The notes beneath the pieces are model-generated. The model made no database searches and was not told the origin of the DNA. It saw only the letters and a list, made by a program, of their open reading frames with translations. The position numbers and the translations under genes were made by a program. 64,000 bases of DNA. Source: Amycolatopsis arida (GTDB lineage: Bacteria; Actinomycetota; Actinomycetes; Mycobacteriales; Pseudonocardiaceae). Where the stretch lies: contig NZ_FOWW01000003.1 of the NCBI RefSeq assembly GCF_900115565.1, forward strand, positions 558,001-622,000, written 5' to 3'. Positions 48,340 to 57,689 of this stretch are shown here, piece by piece; the stretch's first letter is position 1; every line of letters starts with the position of its first letter.

Positions 48340-51192
48340 TCACTTCACGACGTTCACCAGGCGGCCGGGCACCACGATCACCTTCCGCGGCTCGGCGCCG
48401 TCCAGCAGCGCGGCGATCTTCTCGTCGGCCAGCGCCGCCGAGCGCACCGCGTCGGTGTCGGCCTCGGCCGGCACCGTCATCCGCGACCGCACCTTGCCGT
48501 TGACCTGGATCGGGTACTCCACGGTCTCCTCGACCAGGTATCGCTCGTCGGGCACCGGGAACGGCCCGTGCGCCAGCGACGTCGGGTGGCCCAGCCGCTG
48601 CCACAGCTCCTCGGCGACGTGCGGGCACAGCGGTGCCAGCATCAGCACCAGCGGCTCGGCCAGCGCCCGGGGGGTCGCCGCCGCCGCGCCGTAGGTCTTG
48701 GTGAGGTGGTTGTTCAGCTCGATCAGCTTCGCGCCGGCCGTGTTGAACCGCAGGTTGGCGAAGTCCTCGCGAACCCCGGCGATGGTCCGGTGCAGCAGGC
48801 GCAGGTCGGCGTCGGTGGGCTCGGCGTCGGACACCCTGGGCTCACCGCTCCGCTCGTCCACCACCAGCCGCCACACGCGCTGCAGGAAGCGGTGCGCACC
48901 CACGACGTCCTTGGTGGCCCACGGCCGGGAGACCTCCAGCGGGCCCATCGCCATCTCGTAGAACCGGAACGTGTCGGCCCCGTAGTTGGCGGCCATCTCG
49001 TCCGGGGTGACGACGTTCTTCAGGCTCTTGCCCATCTTCCCGTACTCCTGCTTCACCTCCTCGCCGCGGTGGTAGAACTTCCCGTCCCGCTCCTCGACCT
49101 CCTCGACCGGCACGTAGACGCCGCGCGCGTCGGTGTAGGCGTAGGCCTGGATGTAGCCCTGGTTGAACAGTCGGCGGTAGGGCTCCTTCGACGAGACGTG
49201 GCCCAGGTCGTACAGCACCTTGTGCCAGAACCGCGAGTACAGCAGGTGCAGCACGGCGTGCTCCACCCCGCCGACGTACAGGTCGATGCCACCGGGGTCG
49301 TTCGCGCCGTGCTCGGCCGGCCGCGGGCCCATCCAGTACCGCTCGTTCTCCGGGTCGACGAACCGCTCGCCGTTCTCCGGGTCGACGTAGCGCAGCTGGT
49401 ACCAGCACGACCCCGCCCACTGCGGCATCACGTTGGTGTCCCTGCGGTACTTCTTCGGCCCGTCCCCCAGGTCCAGCGTCACCTCGACCCAGTCGGTGGC
49501 CTTCGACAGCGGCGGCGACGGCTCGGCGTCGGCGTCCTCGGGGTCGAACGTCCGCGGCGAGTAGTCGTCGACCTCGGGCAGCTCGACCGGCAGCTGGTCC
49601 TCGGGCAGCGGGATCGGCAGGCCGTCCTCGTCGTAGACGATCGGGAACGGCTCGCCCCAGTAACGCTGCCGGGCGAACAGCCAGTCGCGCAGCTTGTACT
49701 GCACGGTGCCGTGGCCTTTGCCGTGCTCCTCCAGCCACTCGGTGATCGTCTTCTTGGCCTCGGCGATGTACATCCCGTCCAGGCTGAACCCGTCGTCCCG
49801 GCTCGAGTTGACGGACGGTCCGTCGCCGGTGAAGGCCTCGCCGTCGAAGCCGTCGTCCGGCCGCACGGTCCGCACGATCGGCAGCCCGTACTCGGTCGCG
49901 AAGTCCCAGTCGCGCTGATCCTCACCCGGCGCGATCCCGATCGCGCCGGTGCCGTAGCCCATCAGCACGTAGTCCGCGACGAACACCGGAACCCGCGCGC
50001 CGTTGACAGGGTTCGTGGCGTACGTGCCCGTGAACACCCCCGTCTTCTTCCGGGCCTCCTGGCGGTCCAGCTCGGACTTCTGCGCGGTGGCCCTGCGGTA
50101 GGCGGCGACGGCTTCGGCCGGGGTGGCGGCTCCGCCCTTCCAGCGCTCGTCGACATCGGCGGGCCACTCCGGCGCGGTCAACCTGTCCACCAACGGGTGT
50201 TCCGGCGCCAGCACCACGCCGACGTTGCCGAACAGGGTGTCCGGGCGGGTGGTGAACACCTCCACCGTCTCGTCGCCGCACGCGAACCGGACCAGCGCGC
50301 CGTAGGAGCGGCCGATCCAGTTGCGCTGCATCGACTTGATCTGCTCCGGCCAGTCCAGCAGGTCCAGGTCGTCCAGCAGCCGGTCGGCGTAGGCGGTGAT
50401 CCGCATCATCCACTGCCGCAGGTTGCGGCGGAACACCGGGAAGTTGCCGCGCTCGGTGCGACCGTCCGGGGTCACCTCCTCGTTGGCCACCACGGTGCCC
50501 AGGCCGGGGGCCCAGTTCACCGGGGCCTCGGAGATGTAGACCAGTCGGTGCGAGTCGATGATCCTGCGCTGCTCCACGCGGGTCAGCTCGCACCAGCCGC
50601 GGCCGTCCGGGGTGGCGCGCCTGCCCTGTGCGTACTCCTTCTCCAGCTCGGCGATCGGCCGGGCCTTGTCCAGCTTCTCGTCGTAGTAGGAGTTGAAGAT
50701 CTGCAGGAAGATCCACTGGGTCCAGCGGTAGTAGTCGACGTCGGTGGTGGCGATCCGGCGCCGCTCGTCGTGGCCCAGCCCCAGCCGGCGGATCTGGCTC
50801 AGATACCGCTGGATGTTGGCCTCGGTCGTGGTCCGTGGGTGGGTGCCGGTCTGCACGGCGTACTGCTCGGCGGGCAGGCCGAACGCGTCGAATCCCATGG
50901 TGTGCAGCACGTTGCGACCGGTCATCCGGTGGTAGCGGGCGAAGACGTCGGTGCCGATGAAGCCCAGCGGATGCCCGACGTGCAGGCCCGCCCCGGAGGG
51001 GTACGGGAACATGTCCTGCACGAACAGCTTGTCCGAGGGGATCCGCTCGTCCGTGGCGGCGAGCGCGCCAACGGGGTTCGGCGCGTGGTACGTGCCGTGG
51101 TCGGCCCAGTGTGCCTGCCAGCGCAGCTCGATCTGCCCGGCCAACTCCGCGTCGTACCGGTACGCGGGAGTGCCTTCGGTTGTCTCGCTCAT
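48340..51192 (-). CDS. leuS: Leucyl-tRNA synthetase
   Basis: A 950-residue class I synthetase that charges tRNA-Leu. The HIGH-like motif is in [15 protein letters not shown] (near residue 70). An editing (CP1) domain includes [15 protein letters not shown] and [32 protein letters not shown]. The catalytic loop is KMGKSLKN (near 720), followed by the tRNA-binding helical domain and [26 protein letters not shown] stands 7 bp before ATG 51192. Large acidic insertions, such as [17 protein letters not shown], occur as in other actinobacteria. The M. tuberculosis neighbour order (Rv0038 to leuS Rv0041) is partly kept. Confidence 0.97.
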   Translation of the reverse strand: MSETTEGTPAYRYDAELAGQIELRWQAHWADHGTYHAPNPVGALAATDERIPSDKLFVQDMFPYPSGAGLHVGHPLGFIGTDVFARYHRMTGRNVLHTMGFDAFGLPAEQYAVQTGTHPRTTTEANIQRYLSQIRRLGLGHDERRRIATTDVDYYRWTQWIFLQIFNSYYDEKLDKARPIAELEKEYAQGRRATPDGRGWCELTRVEQRRIIDSHRLVYISEAPVNWAPGLGTVVANEEVTPDGRTERGNFPVFRRNLRQWMMRITAYADRLLDDLDLLDWPEQIKSMQRNWIGRSYGALVRFACGDETVEVFTTRPDTLFGNVGVVLAPEHPLVDRLTAPEWPADVDERWKGGAATPAEAVAAYRRATAQKSELDRQEARKKTGVFTGTYATNPVNGARVPVFVADYVLMGYGTGAIGIAPGEDQRDWDFATEYGLPIVRTVRPDDGFDGEAFTGDGPSVNSSRDDGFSLDGMYIAEAKKTITEWLEEHGKGHGTVQYKLRDWLFARQRYWGEPFPIVYDEDGLPIPLPEDQLPVELPEVDDYSPRTFDPEDADAEPSPPLSKATDWVEVTLDLGDGPKKYRRDTNVMPQWAGSCWYQLRYVDPENGERFVDPENERYWMGPRPAEHGANDPGGIDLYVGGVEHAVLHLLYSRFWHKVLYDLGHVSSKEPYRRLFNQGYIQAYAYTDARGVYVPVEEVEERDGKFYHRGEEVKQEYGKMGKSLKNVVTPDEMAANYGADTFRFYEMAMGPLEVSRPWATKDVVGAHRFLQRVWRLVVDERSGEPRVSDAEPTDADLRLLHRTIAGVREDFANLRFNTAGAKLIELNNHLTKTYGAAAATPRALAEPLVLMLAPLCPHVAEELWQRLGHPTSLAHGPFPVPDERYLVEETVEYPIQVNGKVRSRMTVPAEADTDAVRSAALADEKIAALLDGAEPRKVIVVPGRLVNVVK

Positions 51193-51279
51193 CGCCGATC
51201 CTCCGTGTTCGCCCGCTCCGTCGCTTCCGTCCGTGCCCTGAACGGCAACGACCCCCCATGCCCGAGGGCGTGAGGGGTC

Positions 51280-51310
51280 GCCGCGCTGACCGGTGGTGGG
51301 TCAGCGCGGC
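51280..51310 (-). terminator. Hairpin terminator between the phytase-like gene and leuS
   Basis: A 12-bp perfect stem (GCCGCGCTGACC with GGTCAGCGCGGC) around a 7-base loop, 35 bp beyond the stop of the upstream gene. A second smaller stem (CGACCCC with GGGGTCG, 51249-51278) follows toward leuS. Confidence 0.75.
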
Positions 51311-51344
51311 CGGGTAAGGAGCAGGCCGACCGCGTTCATCCCAC

Positions 51345-52517
51345 TCATGGTAGCCGCCGCGTCCCAGCCGTTCTCGGCACTGCCGCTTTCGCCACGGCCA
51401 GCGCCACGACCTGGGTCACCTGGGTCGGCGCGAAGTTGTCGTCACTGACCAGCAGGAGCGTCCGCTCCCCGGACCGCGGCCGCGGTCCCCACGTCATGCC
51501 CTCGATGTTGTCGGTGTCCAGTGGCAGGTCGGCGAGGTCGACCAGCAGCCGCTTGCGCATCGGTCGGACGTCGTCGGTGAGCGCGCGCATCCCGAGCACG
51601 TTCGTCGCGCCCGCCGTGTCGGCCAGGAAGATCCGCACGCGGTTGCCGGCGCCGGTGACGAACGACCGCTCCAGCACCAGGAAGCGGGTCGGGTCGGCGG
51701 GGTGCGCGGCGAGGATCGCCGAGACACCGGTGGTGGCGAATCCGTCGGGCGGCACGGGCGCGGCGAACAGCGGCTCCATCGGGTACGCGAACTGGGCGAG
51801 CACCGGGCCGGACCGACCCTGCACGGTGACCCGGGACAGCGCGCCGCGCTCGGTGGTGGCCTCCGGCCCGTCCTGCAGCAGCGGTCCCTCCAGCGCGCTC
51901 ACCACCAACGTGCCGAACGCCGCGAAGGTCAACCCCTCCGGTCCGAGGTTGCGCCGAGGGCCGGCATCCGGCGTCATCCGGTTGGTCGCCGGGATGGGCA
52001 GGTCCCACACGTAACCGCCCGTGCGGGTGGCCTCGCGCACCGAGGGATGGGCGAGGACCTCCGCGGTCCGCTCGCCCTCCTGCGACCAGTAGTACCGCCC
52101 TGTCCACGGGTCCACCCGCAGGTCCTCGGGGTCCACCGACAGCGGCGGGTAGGGCGTGCCGTCGGGGCGGGTGAGCGGGGAGGTGCCGGTGAGCTCGACC
52201 GGCCCGAGCGCGTCGGCGGTCACGTCGATGCGGGCGGTGTAGAAGCGCGCCGGCTGGTGCCGCGAGCGGTCGTCGGAGACGAGGACGTACTCGCCGGTGC
52301 GCGGGTCGCGGTCGATGCCGGACAGTCCCCCGACGGTGGTGCCGGCGAAGTCGAGGCCGTGCGGCAGGGTCCGGACGCCGATCAGCCGGACGCCCTGTGC
52401 GGGGTCGGCCACGGCGGGCGCGGCCGGGAGCAGACCGATCGCGAGCACGGCGGCCAGCACGGACGGCAGGAGACGGTGCCGGGTTCGACACAGGGAGCGG
52501 GGCCTCGGACGGGACAT
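51345..52517 (-). CDS. Secreted esterase-like phytase-family protein
   Basis: An exported protein of about 390 residues in the 'esterase-like activity of phytase' beta-propeller family. The signal peptide (LLPSVLAAVLAIGLLPAAPAVA) precedes GGLSGIDRDPRTGEYVLVSDDRSRH, RFYTARIDV, PPLSVDPEDLRVDPWTGRYYWSQEGER, NLGPEGLTFA and DTDNIEGMTWGPRPRSGERTLLLVSDDNF. Members hydrolyse phosphate esters or other esters outside the cell; the substrate is unknown. The start is uncertain: the frame is open to 52559 and no clear ribosome-binding site marks 52517, 52541 or 52559. I choose 52517 for a normal signal-peptide length. Confidence 0.82.
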   Translation of the reverse strand: MSRPRPRSLCRTRHRLLPSVLAAVLAIGLLPAAPAVADPAQGVRLIGVRTLPHGLDFAGTTVGGLSGIDRDPRTGEYVLVSDDRSRHQPARFYTARIDVTADALGPVELTGTSPLTRPDGTPYPPLSVDPEDLRVDPWTGRYYWSQEGERTAEVLAHPSVREATRTGGYVWDLPIPATNRMTPDAGPRRNLGPEGLTFAAFGTLVVSALEGPLLQDGPEATTERGALSRVTVQGRSGPVLAQFAYPMEPLFAAPVPPDGFATTGVSAILAAHPADPTRFLVLERSFVTGAGNRVRIFLADTAGATNVLGMRALTDDVRPMRKRLLVDLADLPLDTDNIEGMTWGPRPRSGERTLLLVSDDNFAPTQVTQVVALAVAKAAVPRTAGTRRLP

Positions 52518-52699
52518 GGGGCGGGGCGCTGGGCGGGACATGGGCGCAGCACAGCGCACCAGGGTGACGCCCGGGTTTCCGGCGGGTCACTGTTGGCCCA
52601 CTCCCGCCCACCGGTCCACTCCCGCCCGCCGAGTGGCGGCGGGTCGCCCTTGCTACTTCCGGGTCGGGTCGGCGCCGGCCGGCCGGCTATCCTGGCCAC

Positions 52700-53113
52700 G
52701 TGTTCGTGCTCGCGCTCCTCCCCGTCCTGCTCGGCGTCCTCGTCGGTTGGGGCGGTTATCTCGGCTGGCGGGAGCGGCTGCCCCGGGACCGCGGCGCCGG
52801 CGTACGAACCGCCGCCACCCTGCGCGGTGACGAGGCGTTCCGGGTGGCGAACAAGGTCGCCGGCCTGCCCACGATGGCCGCCGGCGGCATCGGCATCCTC
52901 GGTGGGCTGGCCGGGCTGCTGATGCCCGACACGGTCGGGCTGGTCATCGCGGTCGCGGTGGGTCTGGTCGGGATGTTGGCACTGGTCGCCGGTGGTGGGC
53001 TCCTCGGTCACCAGGCCGCGCTGGCCGTCCCGGAGCCGGCTCCGTCGTCGGCGTGCGGCGGCTGCGCCTGCTCCTCCGGCGGCTGCGGTGCCGGGGCGGC
53101 GGCCCGCGGCTGA
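52700..53113 (+). CDS. SdpI-family membrane protein with Cys-rich tail
   Basis: A 137-residue protein with three predicted helices (FVLALLPVLLGVLVGWGGYLGW, AAGGIGILGGLAGLLM, VGLVIAVAVGLVGMLALVAGGGLLG) and the sequence RVANKVAGLPTMAAGGIGIL typical of SdpI/YhfL-like proteins. In Bacillus SdpI confers immunity to the SdpC toxin; actinobacterial members are uncharacterised. The C-terminal tail CGGCACSSGGCG has four Cys and could bind metal. GTG 52700 follows TATCCT (52688-52693) by 6 bp, suggesting a leaderless message. Confidence 0.78.
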   Translation: MFVLALLPVLLGVLVGWGGYLGWRERLPRDRGAGVRTAATLRGDEAFRVANKVAGLPTMAAGGIGILGGLAGLLMPDTVGLVIAVAVGLVGMLALVAGGGLLGHQAALAVPEPAPSSACGGCACSSGGCGAGAAARG

Positions 53114-53246
53114 TCCGCTTGGTGCAGCGCCTAGGCAGGCGGGGCACTCCCGGCACCGCGCTGGTTCACGACCGACGTCACCAGCGCTCGCCCATGGTGC
53201 GGAGCTCGCACCGTGGGGTTTTGCGGGGGTCGCCCCCCGCAATGAC

Positions 53247-53819
53247 TCAGTTGCGTTGCAGGTCTCCGGGGTGGGTGGCCAGCAGGGCGGTGGGCACGCC
53301 CTGGCGGCGGAGCACCTGGCCCCACAGGTCGCGTTTCGGGGTGGCCAGCACGTCGCTGGGGAGCGCGGGCACGATGAGCCAGTCGCCGCGCTCGATCTCG
53401 CCGGCCAGTTGCCCCGCGTCCCAGCCGGCGTAGCCGGCGAACACGCGCATCCCGCGCACCTTCGACTCCAGCAGGTCGGGGTCGGCGTCCAGGTCGACCA
53501 GCGCCACCGGGCCGCGCACGGCGATGACCCCGGGCACGTCCGCGGCGCGCTCCCCGGTGCGCAGCGCGGCGAGGCACAGCGCGGTCTTCTTCTCCACCGG
53601 CCCGCCGACGAACACCGCCTGCGGCTCCACCACGTGCGGCCCCCAGTTCGGCAGCACGTCGCCCACCGGCACGTCGCTCGGCCGGTTCAGCACGACACCG
53701 AGGGTGCCCTCCTCGCGGTGGTCGATCACGAACACCACTGTTCGGCGGAAGTTGGGGTCGAACATCGTGGGGGCAGCGACCAGCAGTGTTCCCGGCTCAA
53801 CCTCGGCGTCCGCTCGCAC
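53247..53819 (-). CDS. YqgE/AlgH family protein
   Basis: A 190-residue member of the DUF179 family, matching M. tuberculosis Rv0038 in type and place. Landmarks: GTLLVAAPTMFDPNFRRTVVFVIDHREEGTLGVVLNRPS, NWGPHVVEPQAVFVGGPVEKKTALCL, VRGMRVFAGYAGWDAGQLAGEIERGDW and the C-terminal DLWGQVLRRQG. The function is unknown; AlgH was named for alginate regulation. GTG 53819 is the first start in the frame and gives the usual family length. Confidence 0.93.
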   Translation of the reverse strand: MRADAEVEPGTLLVAAPTMFDPNFRRTVVFVIDHREEGTLGVVLNRPSDVPVGDVLPNWGPHVVEPQAVFVGGPVEKKTALCLAALRTGERAADVPGVIAVRGPVALVDLDADPDLLESKVRGMRVFAGYAGWDAGQLAGEIERGDWLIVPALPSDVLATPKRDLWGQVLRRQGVPTALLATHPGDLQRN

Positions 53820-54169
53820 TCACCCATGATCCCACCGCGCCTCGGGAACATCCGCCGCCCCTCACCCGTTGCACAGGTTGGCCGGCGCACTCCGTGTCCC
53901 CCGGGCCCACTAGAGAAATGCCTTTGTGGAATACCGTTCGGCTGGAGCCACACTGCGCCATGCCGCCGAGAGGCGACCAAGTGCGCCGGCCAACACACTT
54001 CGCGCGTTTCTCGCGCTCGTCCGATCGGGTGTATCTGCCCGCGCCCTCCCGTCACCTGTTGATGTGCCGGCGGGCGACCGACCCTCGCCGGTGCTTCCGG
54101 TCCGTCGGCGACCAGCGGCACGGTAGGTTTGGTTTCCGTCAAGTTCCGGGGACGAAGGGGGAGACACGC
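53820..54169. other. Intergenic region before the TNT-domain gene
   Basis: I see no gene. A short AT-richer patch at 53910-53940 and TAGGTT at 54124-54129 may be promoter elements. A 66-codon frame from GTG 53926 lacks a ribosome-binding site and has non-coding composition. Confidence 0.45.
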
Positions 54170-56098
54170 GTGCGGTACCGAGTCGAGGTGGCCGACCGCC
54201 CGGACGCCCTGTACGCGGTCTGGAACGGCCGGGTGTGCCGCGCGCAGCGGTCCACCGCCGACGGCACGGTCCTGCTCACCGCGCCGGCCGGCGACGCACC
54301 CGAGGAGTTCGACACCGAGGTGGCCGGCAGCCCCGCGAAGGTGGTCCCGGAGAGCGCCGTCACCTCACTGTTCAGCCTGCACACCCTGTGCCTCTTCGAC
54401 GACGAGGTGTTCCGGATCGCCCCGCGGTCCACCGAGGGCGTGCTGACGCTGAACTGGACCGGCCAGGACGAGGCCGTGGCCCGCCAGCTCGGCCTCACCG
54501 ACCTCACCACCACGACGTCCGACCCGGAGAGCATCACCGCCCTCTGGCAGGAGCGGCACGACCTCGCCCCGGCCGCCGCGCCGCGGCCGGAGCCCGGCGA
54601 GGGCGACACCCGTGCCCTGCTGCGCGCGATCGGGCGGACGATGGTCGGCACGCTGCCCAGCGGGTGGCAGCGGGTGGCCGCCCAGTTCCGCCAGGTCGGT
54701 GACTACGCGGAGCTCGAGGTGCGGGCCGTGGCCGACGACGCCGTCGTGTCGCTGCCCGCGCCGCCCGAGCTCGGTCAGCTCTTCGGCCGGCTGCGCGCCG
54801 CGATGTACCAGCCGAGCACCGGCACCTGGTTCCAGGGCACGTACACGCTCGACTCGTCGGCCAACTTCGACTTCGACTTCGACACCGAGTCCGAACCGCA
54901 CTGGCGGCTCCCACCCGGCGCGGACGGCCGGGCCGGCCCGCGCGCGTACGACGCGGAGCTGGAGCACTACCCCCGCGACCGCAAGCAGGTGCCGCGCTGG
55001 CTGGCCGCCCGCGCCGGGCTGCCGCTGGACGTGATGCTGCGCCAGGCCCGCGTCGTCGACGCGCACACCGACGGTGAACCACCGGTGGTGAACCGGCAGC
55101 CGCTGCCGCCGGACGAGGTTCGGGCGGTGCTCGGCTACCTGTACCGGGCGCCGATCGCGTTGACCCGGCCGGGCACCCTGCCGGACATCTTCGCCCCGGC
55201 GAACCCGCCGGACGTACCGGACGCCTTCCACACCGACGGCACCTGGATCTGGCCCGCCGCGGTACCGCACTACCTGCGCAGGTACGGGCTGCCGCCGGAG
55301 CCGGAGCTGCTCGAGCACATCCGGGCCAACCAGCACCGACCGCCGTACGTCGACGCCACCCTGCGCGCCACCGCCGAGGCGGAGATCCTCGGCCGGCCAC
55401 ACCCGCCGCAGTCGCCGGCCGACCTGCCGGAGACCGGCGCGCAGCCGGTGATCGAGCGGGGCGGCGAGCCGCCCGCGAACCTGCGGGCCGCCGACGTGCT
55501 GGCCACCCTGCGCCGCCGGCTCGCCGAGCACGGTGTCCCGGAGAGCGCCTACCGGATCGGTGCGGCGGCCGAGGGGGCCTGGTCGCTGCGCCGGACCGAG
55601 CGGGGCTGGGAGGTGGGCCGCACGATGGACGGCGCGCTCGTCGACGCGCAGCACTTTCCGCGAATCGAGCCGGCCGCCCGCGCGTTGCTGGGCACCCTGC
55701 TGCTCTACCCGGGACGGGCCGCGCCACCGGAGGAGGCCGAGACCGCCGAGCCGGCCGCGCATGCCACCGACTGGCCGGTGTTGCCGCTGCGCGGGGAGCC
55801 GCCGCTCACCCTCTACCGCGGCAAGCGGATGGTGACCCTGCCGCCCGGCACGGCACTGGTCCGGTTCGGCACCGAGGCGGGCAACCTCGCCCACCCCGAG
55901 GGGACCCGGTTCGCCGAGACGTCGCTGTCCCAGGCCCGGGAGCTCGACCGGCACGGATACCGGGTGCGGCGGCCGCTGCGCGTGCTCACCGGCATCACCC
56001 TGCCGTGGGGCGGCATGCCTGGCGGCGCGGTGGCCTACCTGCTCCCCAGGGCGGTCGGCCACCACATCGAGACCGGTGCGGTGGAACGCCTCACCTGA
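54170..56098 (+). CDS. TNT-domain (DUF4237) protein
   Basis: A 642-residue protein. Two N-terminal repeats of an uncharacterised fold (about 1-130 and 160-300, the latter with SLPAPPELGQLFGRLRAAMYQPSTGTWF) precede a Pro-rich middle. The C-terminal domain (about 560-640) matches the TNT fold of the M. tuberculosis NAD glycohydrolase toxin: LYRGKRMVTLPPGTALVRFGTEAGNLAHPEGTRFAETSLSQ ... VLTGITLPWGGMPGGAVAYLLPRA. The Gln common near the end of active TNT domains (GGxxQY) reads GGAVAY here. No signal peptide, WXG motif or immunity gene is evident. AAGGGGGA precedes GTG 54170. A toxin, or a retired and possibly housekeeping relative, is possible. Confidence 0.8.
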   Translation: MRYRVEVADRPDALYAVWNGRVCRAQRSTADGTVLLTAPAGDAPEEFDTEVAGSPAKVVPESAVTSLFSLHTLCLFDDEVFRIAPRSTEGVLTLNWTGQDEAVARQLGLTDLTTTTSDPESITALWQERHDLAPAAAPRPEPGEGDTRALLRAIGRTMVGTLPSGWQRVAAQFRQVGDYAELEVRAVADDAVVSLPAPPELGQLFGRLRAAMYQPSTGTWFQGTYTLDSSANFDFDFDTESEPHWRLPPGADGRAGPRAYDAELEHYPRDRKQVPRWLAARAGLPLDVMLRQARVVDAHTDGEPPVVNRQPLPPDEVRAVLGYLYRAPIALTRPGTLPDIFAPANPPDVPDAFHTDGTWIWPAAVPHYLRRYGLPPEPELLEHIRANQHRPPYVDATLRATAEAEILGRPHPPQSPADLPETGAQPVIERGGEPPANLRAADVLATLRRRLAEHGVPESAYRIGAAAEGAWSLRRTERGWEVGRTMDGALVDAQHFPRIEPAARALLGTLLLYPGRAAPPEEAETAEPAAHATDWPVLPLRGEPPLTLYRGKRMVTLPPGTALVRFGTEAGNLAHPEGTRFAETSLSQARELDRHGYRVRRPLRVLTGITLPWGGMPGGAVAYLLPRAVGHHIETGAVERLT

Positions 56099-56255
56099 CC
56101 GCCACCAAGGCCACCGTCGGGCCCCGCTGCGCGGCGATGGCGGAGCCCGCCCGGTAGGGGAGCGTCGAGCAAGCACCGTGACGCGCGGCGTCTGGCGTTC
56201 GGGTGGTGGGGGAGACGGGTCGGCGCCATCAAGGGAGCCTTGGTGGCGCGTCCGG

Positions 56256-57578
56256 TCAGCGGGGGACCCAGAGGGTGACGCGGGTGCCGCTGCCGGGTGC
56301 GGACTCGACGGTCGCGCTGCCCCCGACCTCGGCCAGCCGGCCGACGATCGACTCGCTGATGCCGTAGCCCGCGGGGCGCCGTGCCGGGTTGAAACCGGTG
56401 CCGTGGTCGCGGATGATCGTGGCGATCCCGCCGTCTCGCTCCTCCACCCGCACCAGCACCTCGTCCGTGCCCGCGTGCTTGATGGTGTTGCGCAGCGCCT
56501 CCCGCACGGCGTCCCGCACCGCCGCCTGGCGCGCCTCCGGCAGTGTCTCTCCTGTCTCTCCTGTCTCTCTTGTCCCACCGGTCAGGTCGGCGATCACGAG
56601 CTGGGTGCGCAGCCCGTGCCGGGCCATCTCCGCGGCGAGCGCGGTCAGCTTCTCGCTGAGCGGGCGGGCGCTACCGGTGGAGTCCGCCTCGATCGCCGCC
56701 CGTAGCTCGGTGGCCTGGGTCCGCGCCATCCGGTGCAGCTTCTCGATGTCGGTCTGCAACGGCATCGCCTCGAGCGTCTGCAGCACTGTGTCGTGCAGCC
56801 GGCGGTGCTGGGCCGCCCGCTCGACCTGACGGCCCCTGGTGATGCCGTGGGCGAGCGCCAGCCTGGTGCCGAGCCCGGCCAGCAGCAGCGCGCCGGTGGC
56901 GGTGACCAGCACGCCAACGGTGGTGCCGAGCCCGTCCACCGCGGCGGCGGGGTCGAGTCGGCCGACGCTCACCCACTCCATGGCGACCCGCAGCGGCAGC
57001 GTGACCAGCACCAGCGTGGCCCCGTATCCCACTCCGAGCACGAGCGTGAGCAGCGCGATCGCGCCGAGCAGGTGCTTGCCGGGCACAACGGCGGCCGCGG
57101 GCAGCCCGGCCGGGGGCACCGCCGCCGCCACCGCGAGGTGCGCCAGCACGGCGAAGACGACGTCCAGGCCCAGCAACCGGGCGGCGGTGCGCCCGCGGAA
57201 CCGGGCCCGCAGCAGCCAGCCCACCCCGTAGCCGCTGAGCAGCACCGAGCAGCCGGCGACCGCCAGCACCACCGCGACGCCCGCCCGTGGCCCGGTGGAG
57301 AGGAACGCGAGGACCGCGCCCGGCACCGCGAGGATCCGGTAGGCCAGCGGGATCAGCGCCACGAACCGGGCGGCGCGCAGCAGCAGGTCGTCCCGCGTGG
57401 CCGGGCCTTCCACCCGCTGGATGCGGCGCAGCGCGCGCAGGGCGTTCGCGTCACCGTCAGGGTCGTCCCTGCCGCCGGTGCCCTCGGTGTCGCCCAGCTC
57501 GGCCGGCGCGGTGGCGACCGCCGGCGCGCCGCCACGCAGCAACGTGAACAGGAAGTGGGGCCCGGGATGCGCGGACAT
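56256..57578 (-). CDS. Orphan sensor histidine kinase
   Basis: A 440-residue membrane kinase. A cytoplasmic N-terminus (about 1-75) is followed by four to six helices (about 80-245), the HisKA_3-like box HRRLHDTVLQTLEAM (phospho-His H262) and HATPase_c with AVREALRNTIKHAG, RDHGTGFN and GYGISESIVGRLAEVGG. No response regulator is adjacent, so the partner is elsewhere. A 9-bp microsatellite encodes RETGETGET between the helices of the dimerisation and ATPase domains. GATACT lies 7 bp upstream of the ATG on the minus strand, so the message may be leaderless. Confidence 0.88.
   Translation of the reverse strand: MSAHPGPHFLFTLLRGGAPAVATAPAELGDTEGTGGRDDPDGDANALRALRRIQRVEGPATRDDLLLRAARFVALIPLAYRILAVPGAVLAFLSTGPRAGVAVVLAVAGCSVLLSGYGVGWLLRARFRGRTAARLLGLDVVFAVLAHLAVAAAVPPAGLPAAAVVPGKHLLGAIALLTLVLGVGYGATLVLVTLPLRVAMEWVSVGRLDPAAAVDGLGTTVGVLVTATGALLLAGLGTRLALAHGITRGRQVERAAQHRRLHDTVLQTLEAMPLQTDIEKLHRMARTQATELRAAIEADSTGSARPLSEKLTALAAEMARHGLRTQLVIADLTGGTRETGETGETLPEARQAAVRDAVREALRNTIKHAGTDEVLVRVEERDGGIATIIRDHGTGFNPARRPAGYGISESIVGRLAEVGGSATVESAPGSGTRVTLWVPR
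56544..56573. repeat. 9-bp microsatellite inside the kinase gene
   Basis: Three consecutive copies of TGTCTCTCC (the last slightly changed) at 56544-56573. Length change by one unit would add or remove Thr-Gly-Glu and keep the frame. Confidence 0.7.
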
Positions 57579-57689
57579 GGACGCGAGTATCCGTCAGCGA
57601 CGCGGCAGGACCCAGCGTTCACGGCGAACTCGACCAAAGCCCGGCCAGGAGCCGAGCAGGAGCCGAAGGCCCCGACCCGGACGGCCAGG

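Noticed and set aside
51193-51344. T-box or leucine leader-peptide attenuator ahead of leuS
   Set aside because: No T-box AGGGUGG-like core and no Leu-rich short ORF is visible; the hairpins fit a terminator of the upstream gene.
53926-54126. 66-codon ORF from a GTG before the TNT gene
   Set aside because: No ribosome-binding site or suitably spaced promoter hexamer, and composition unlike coding sequence.
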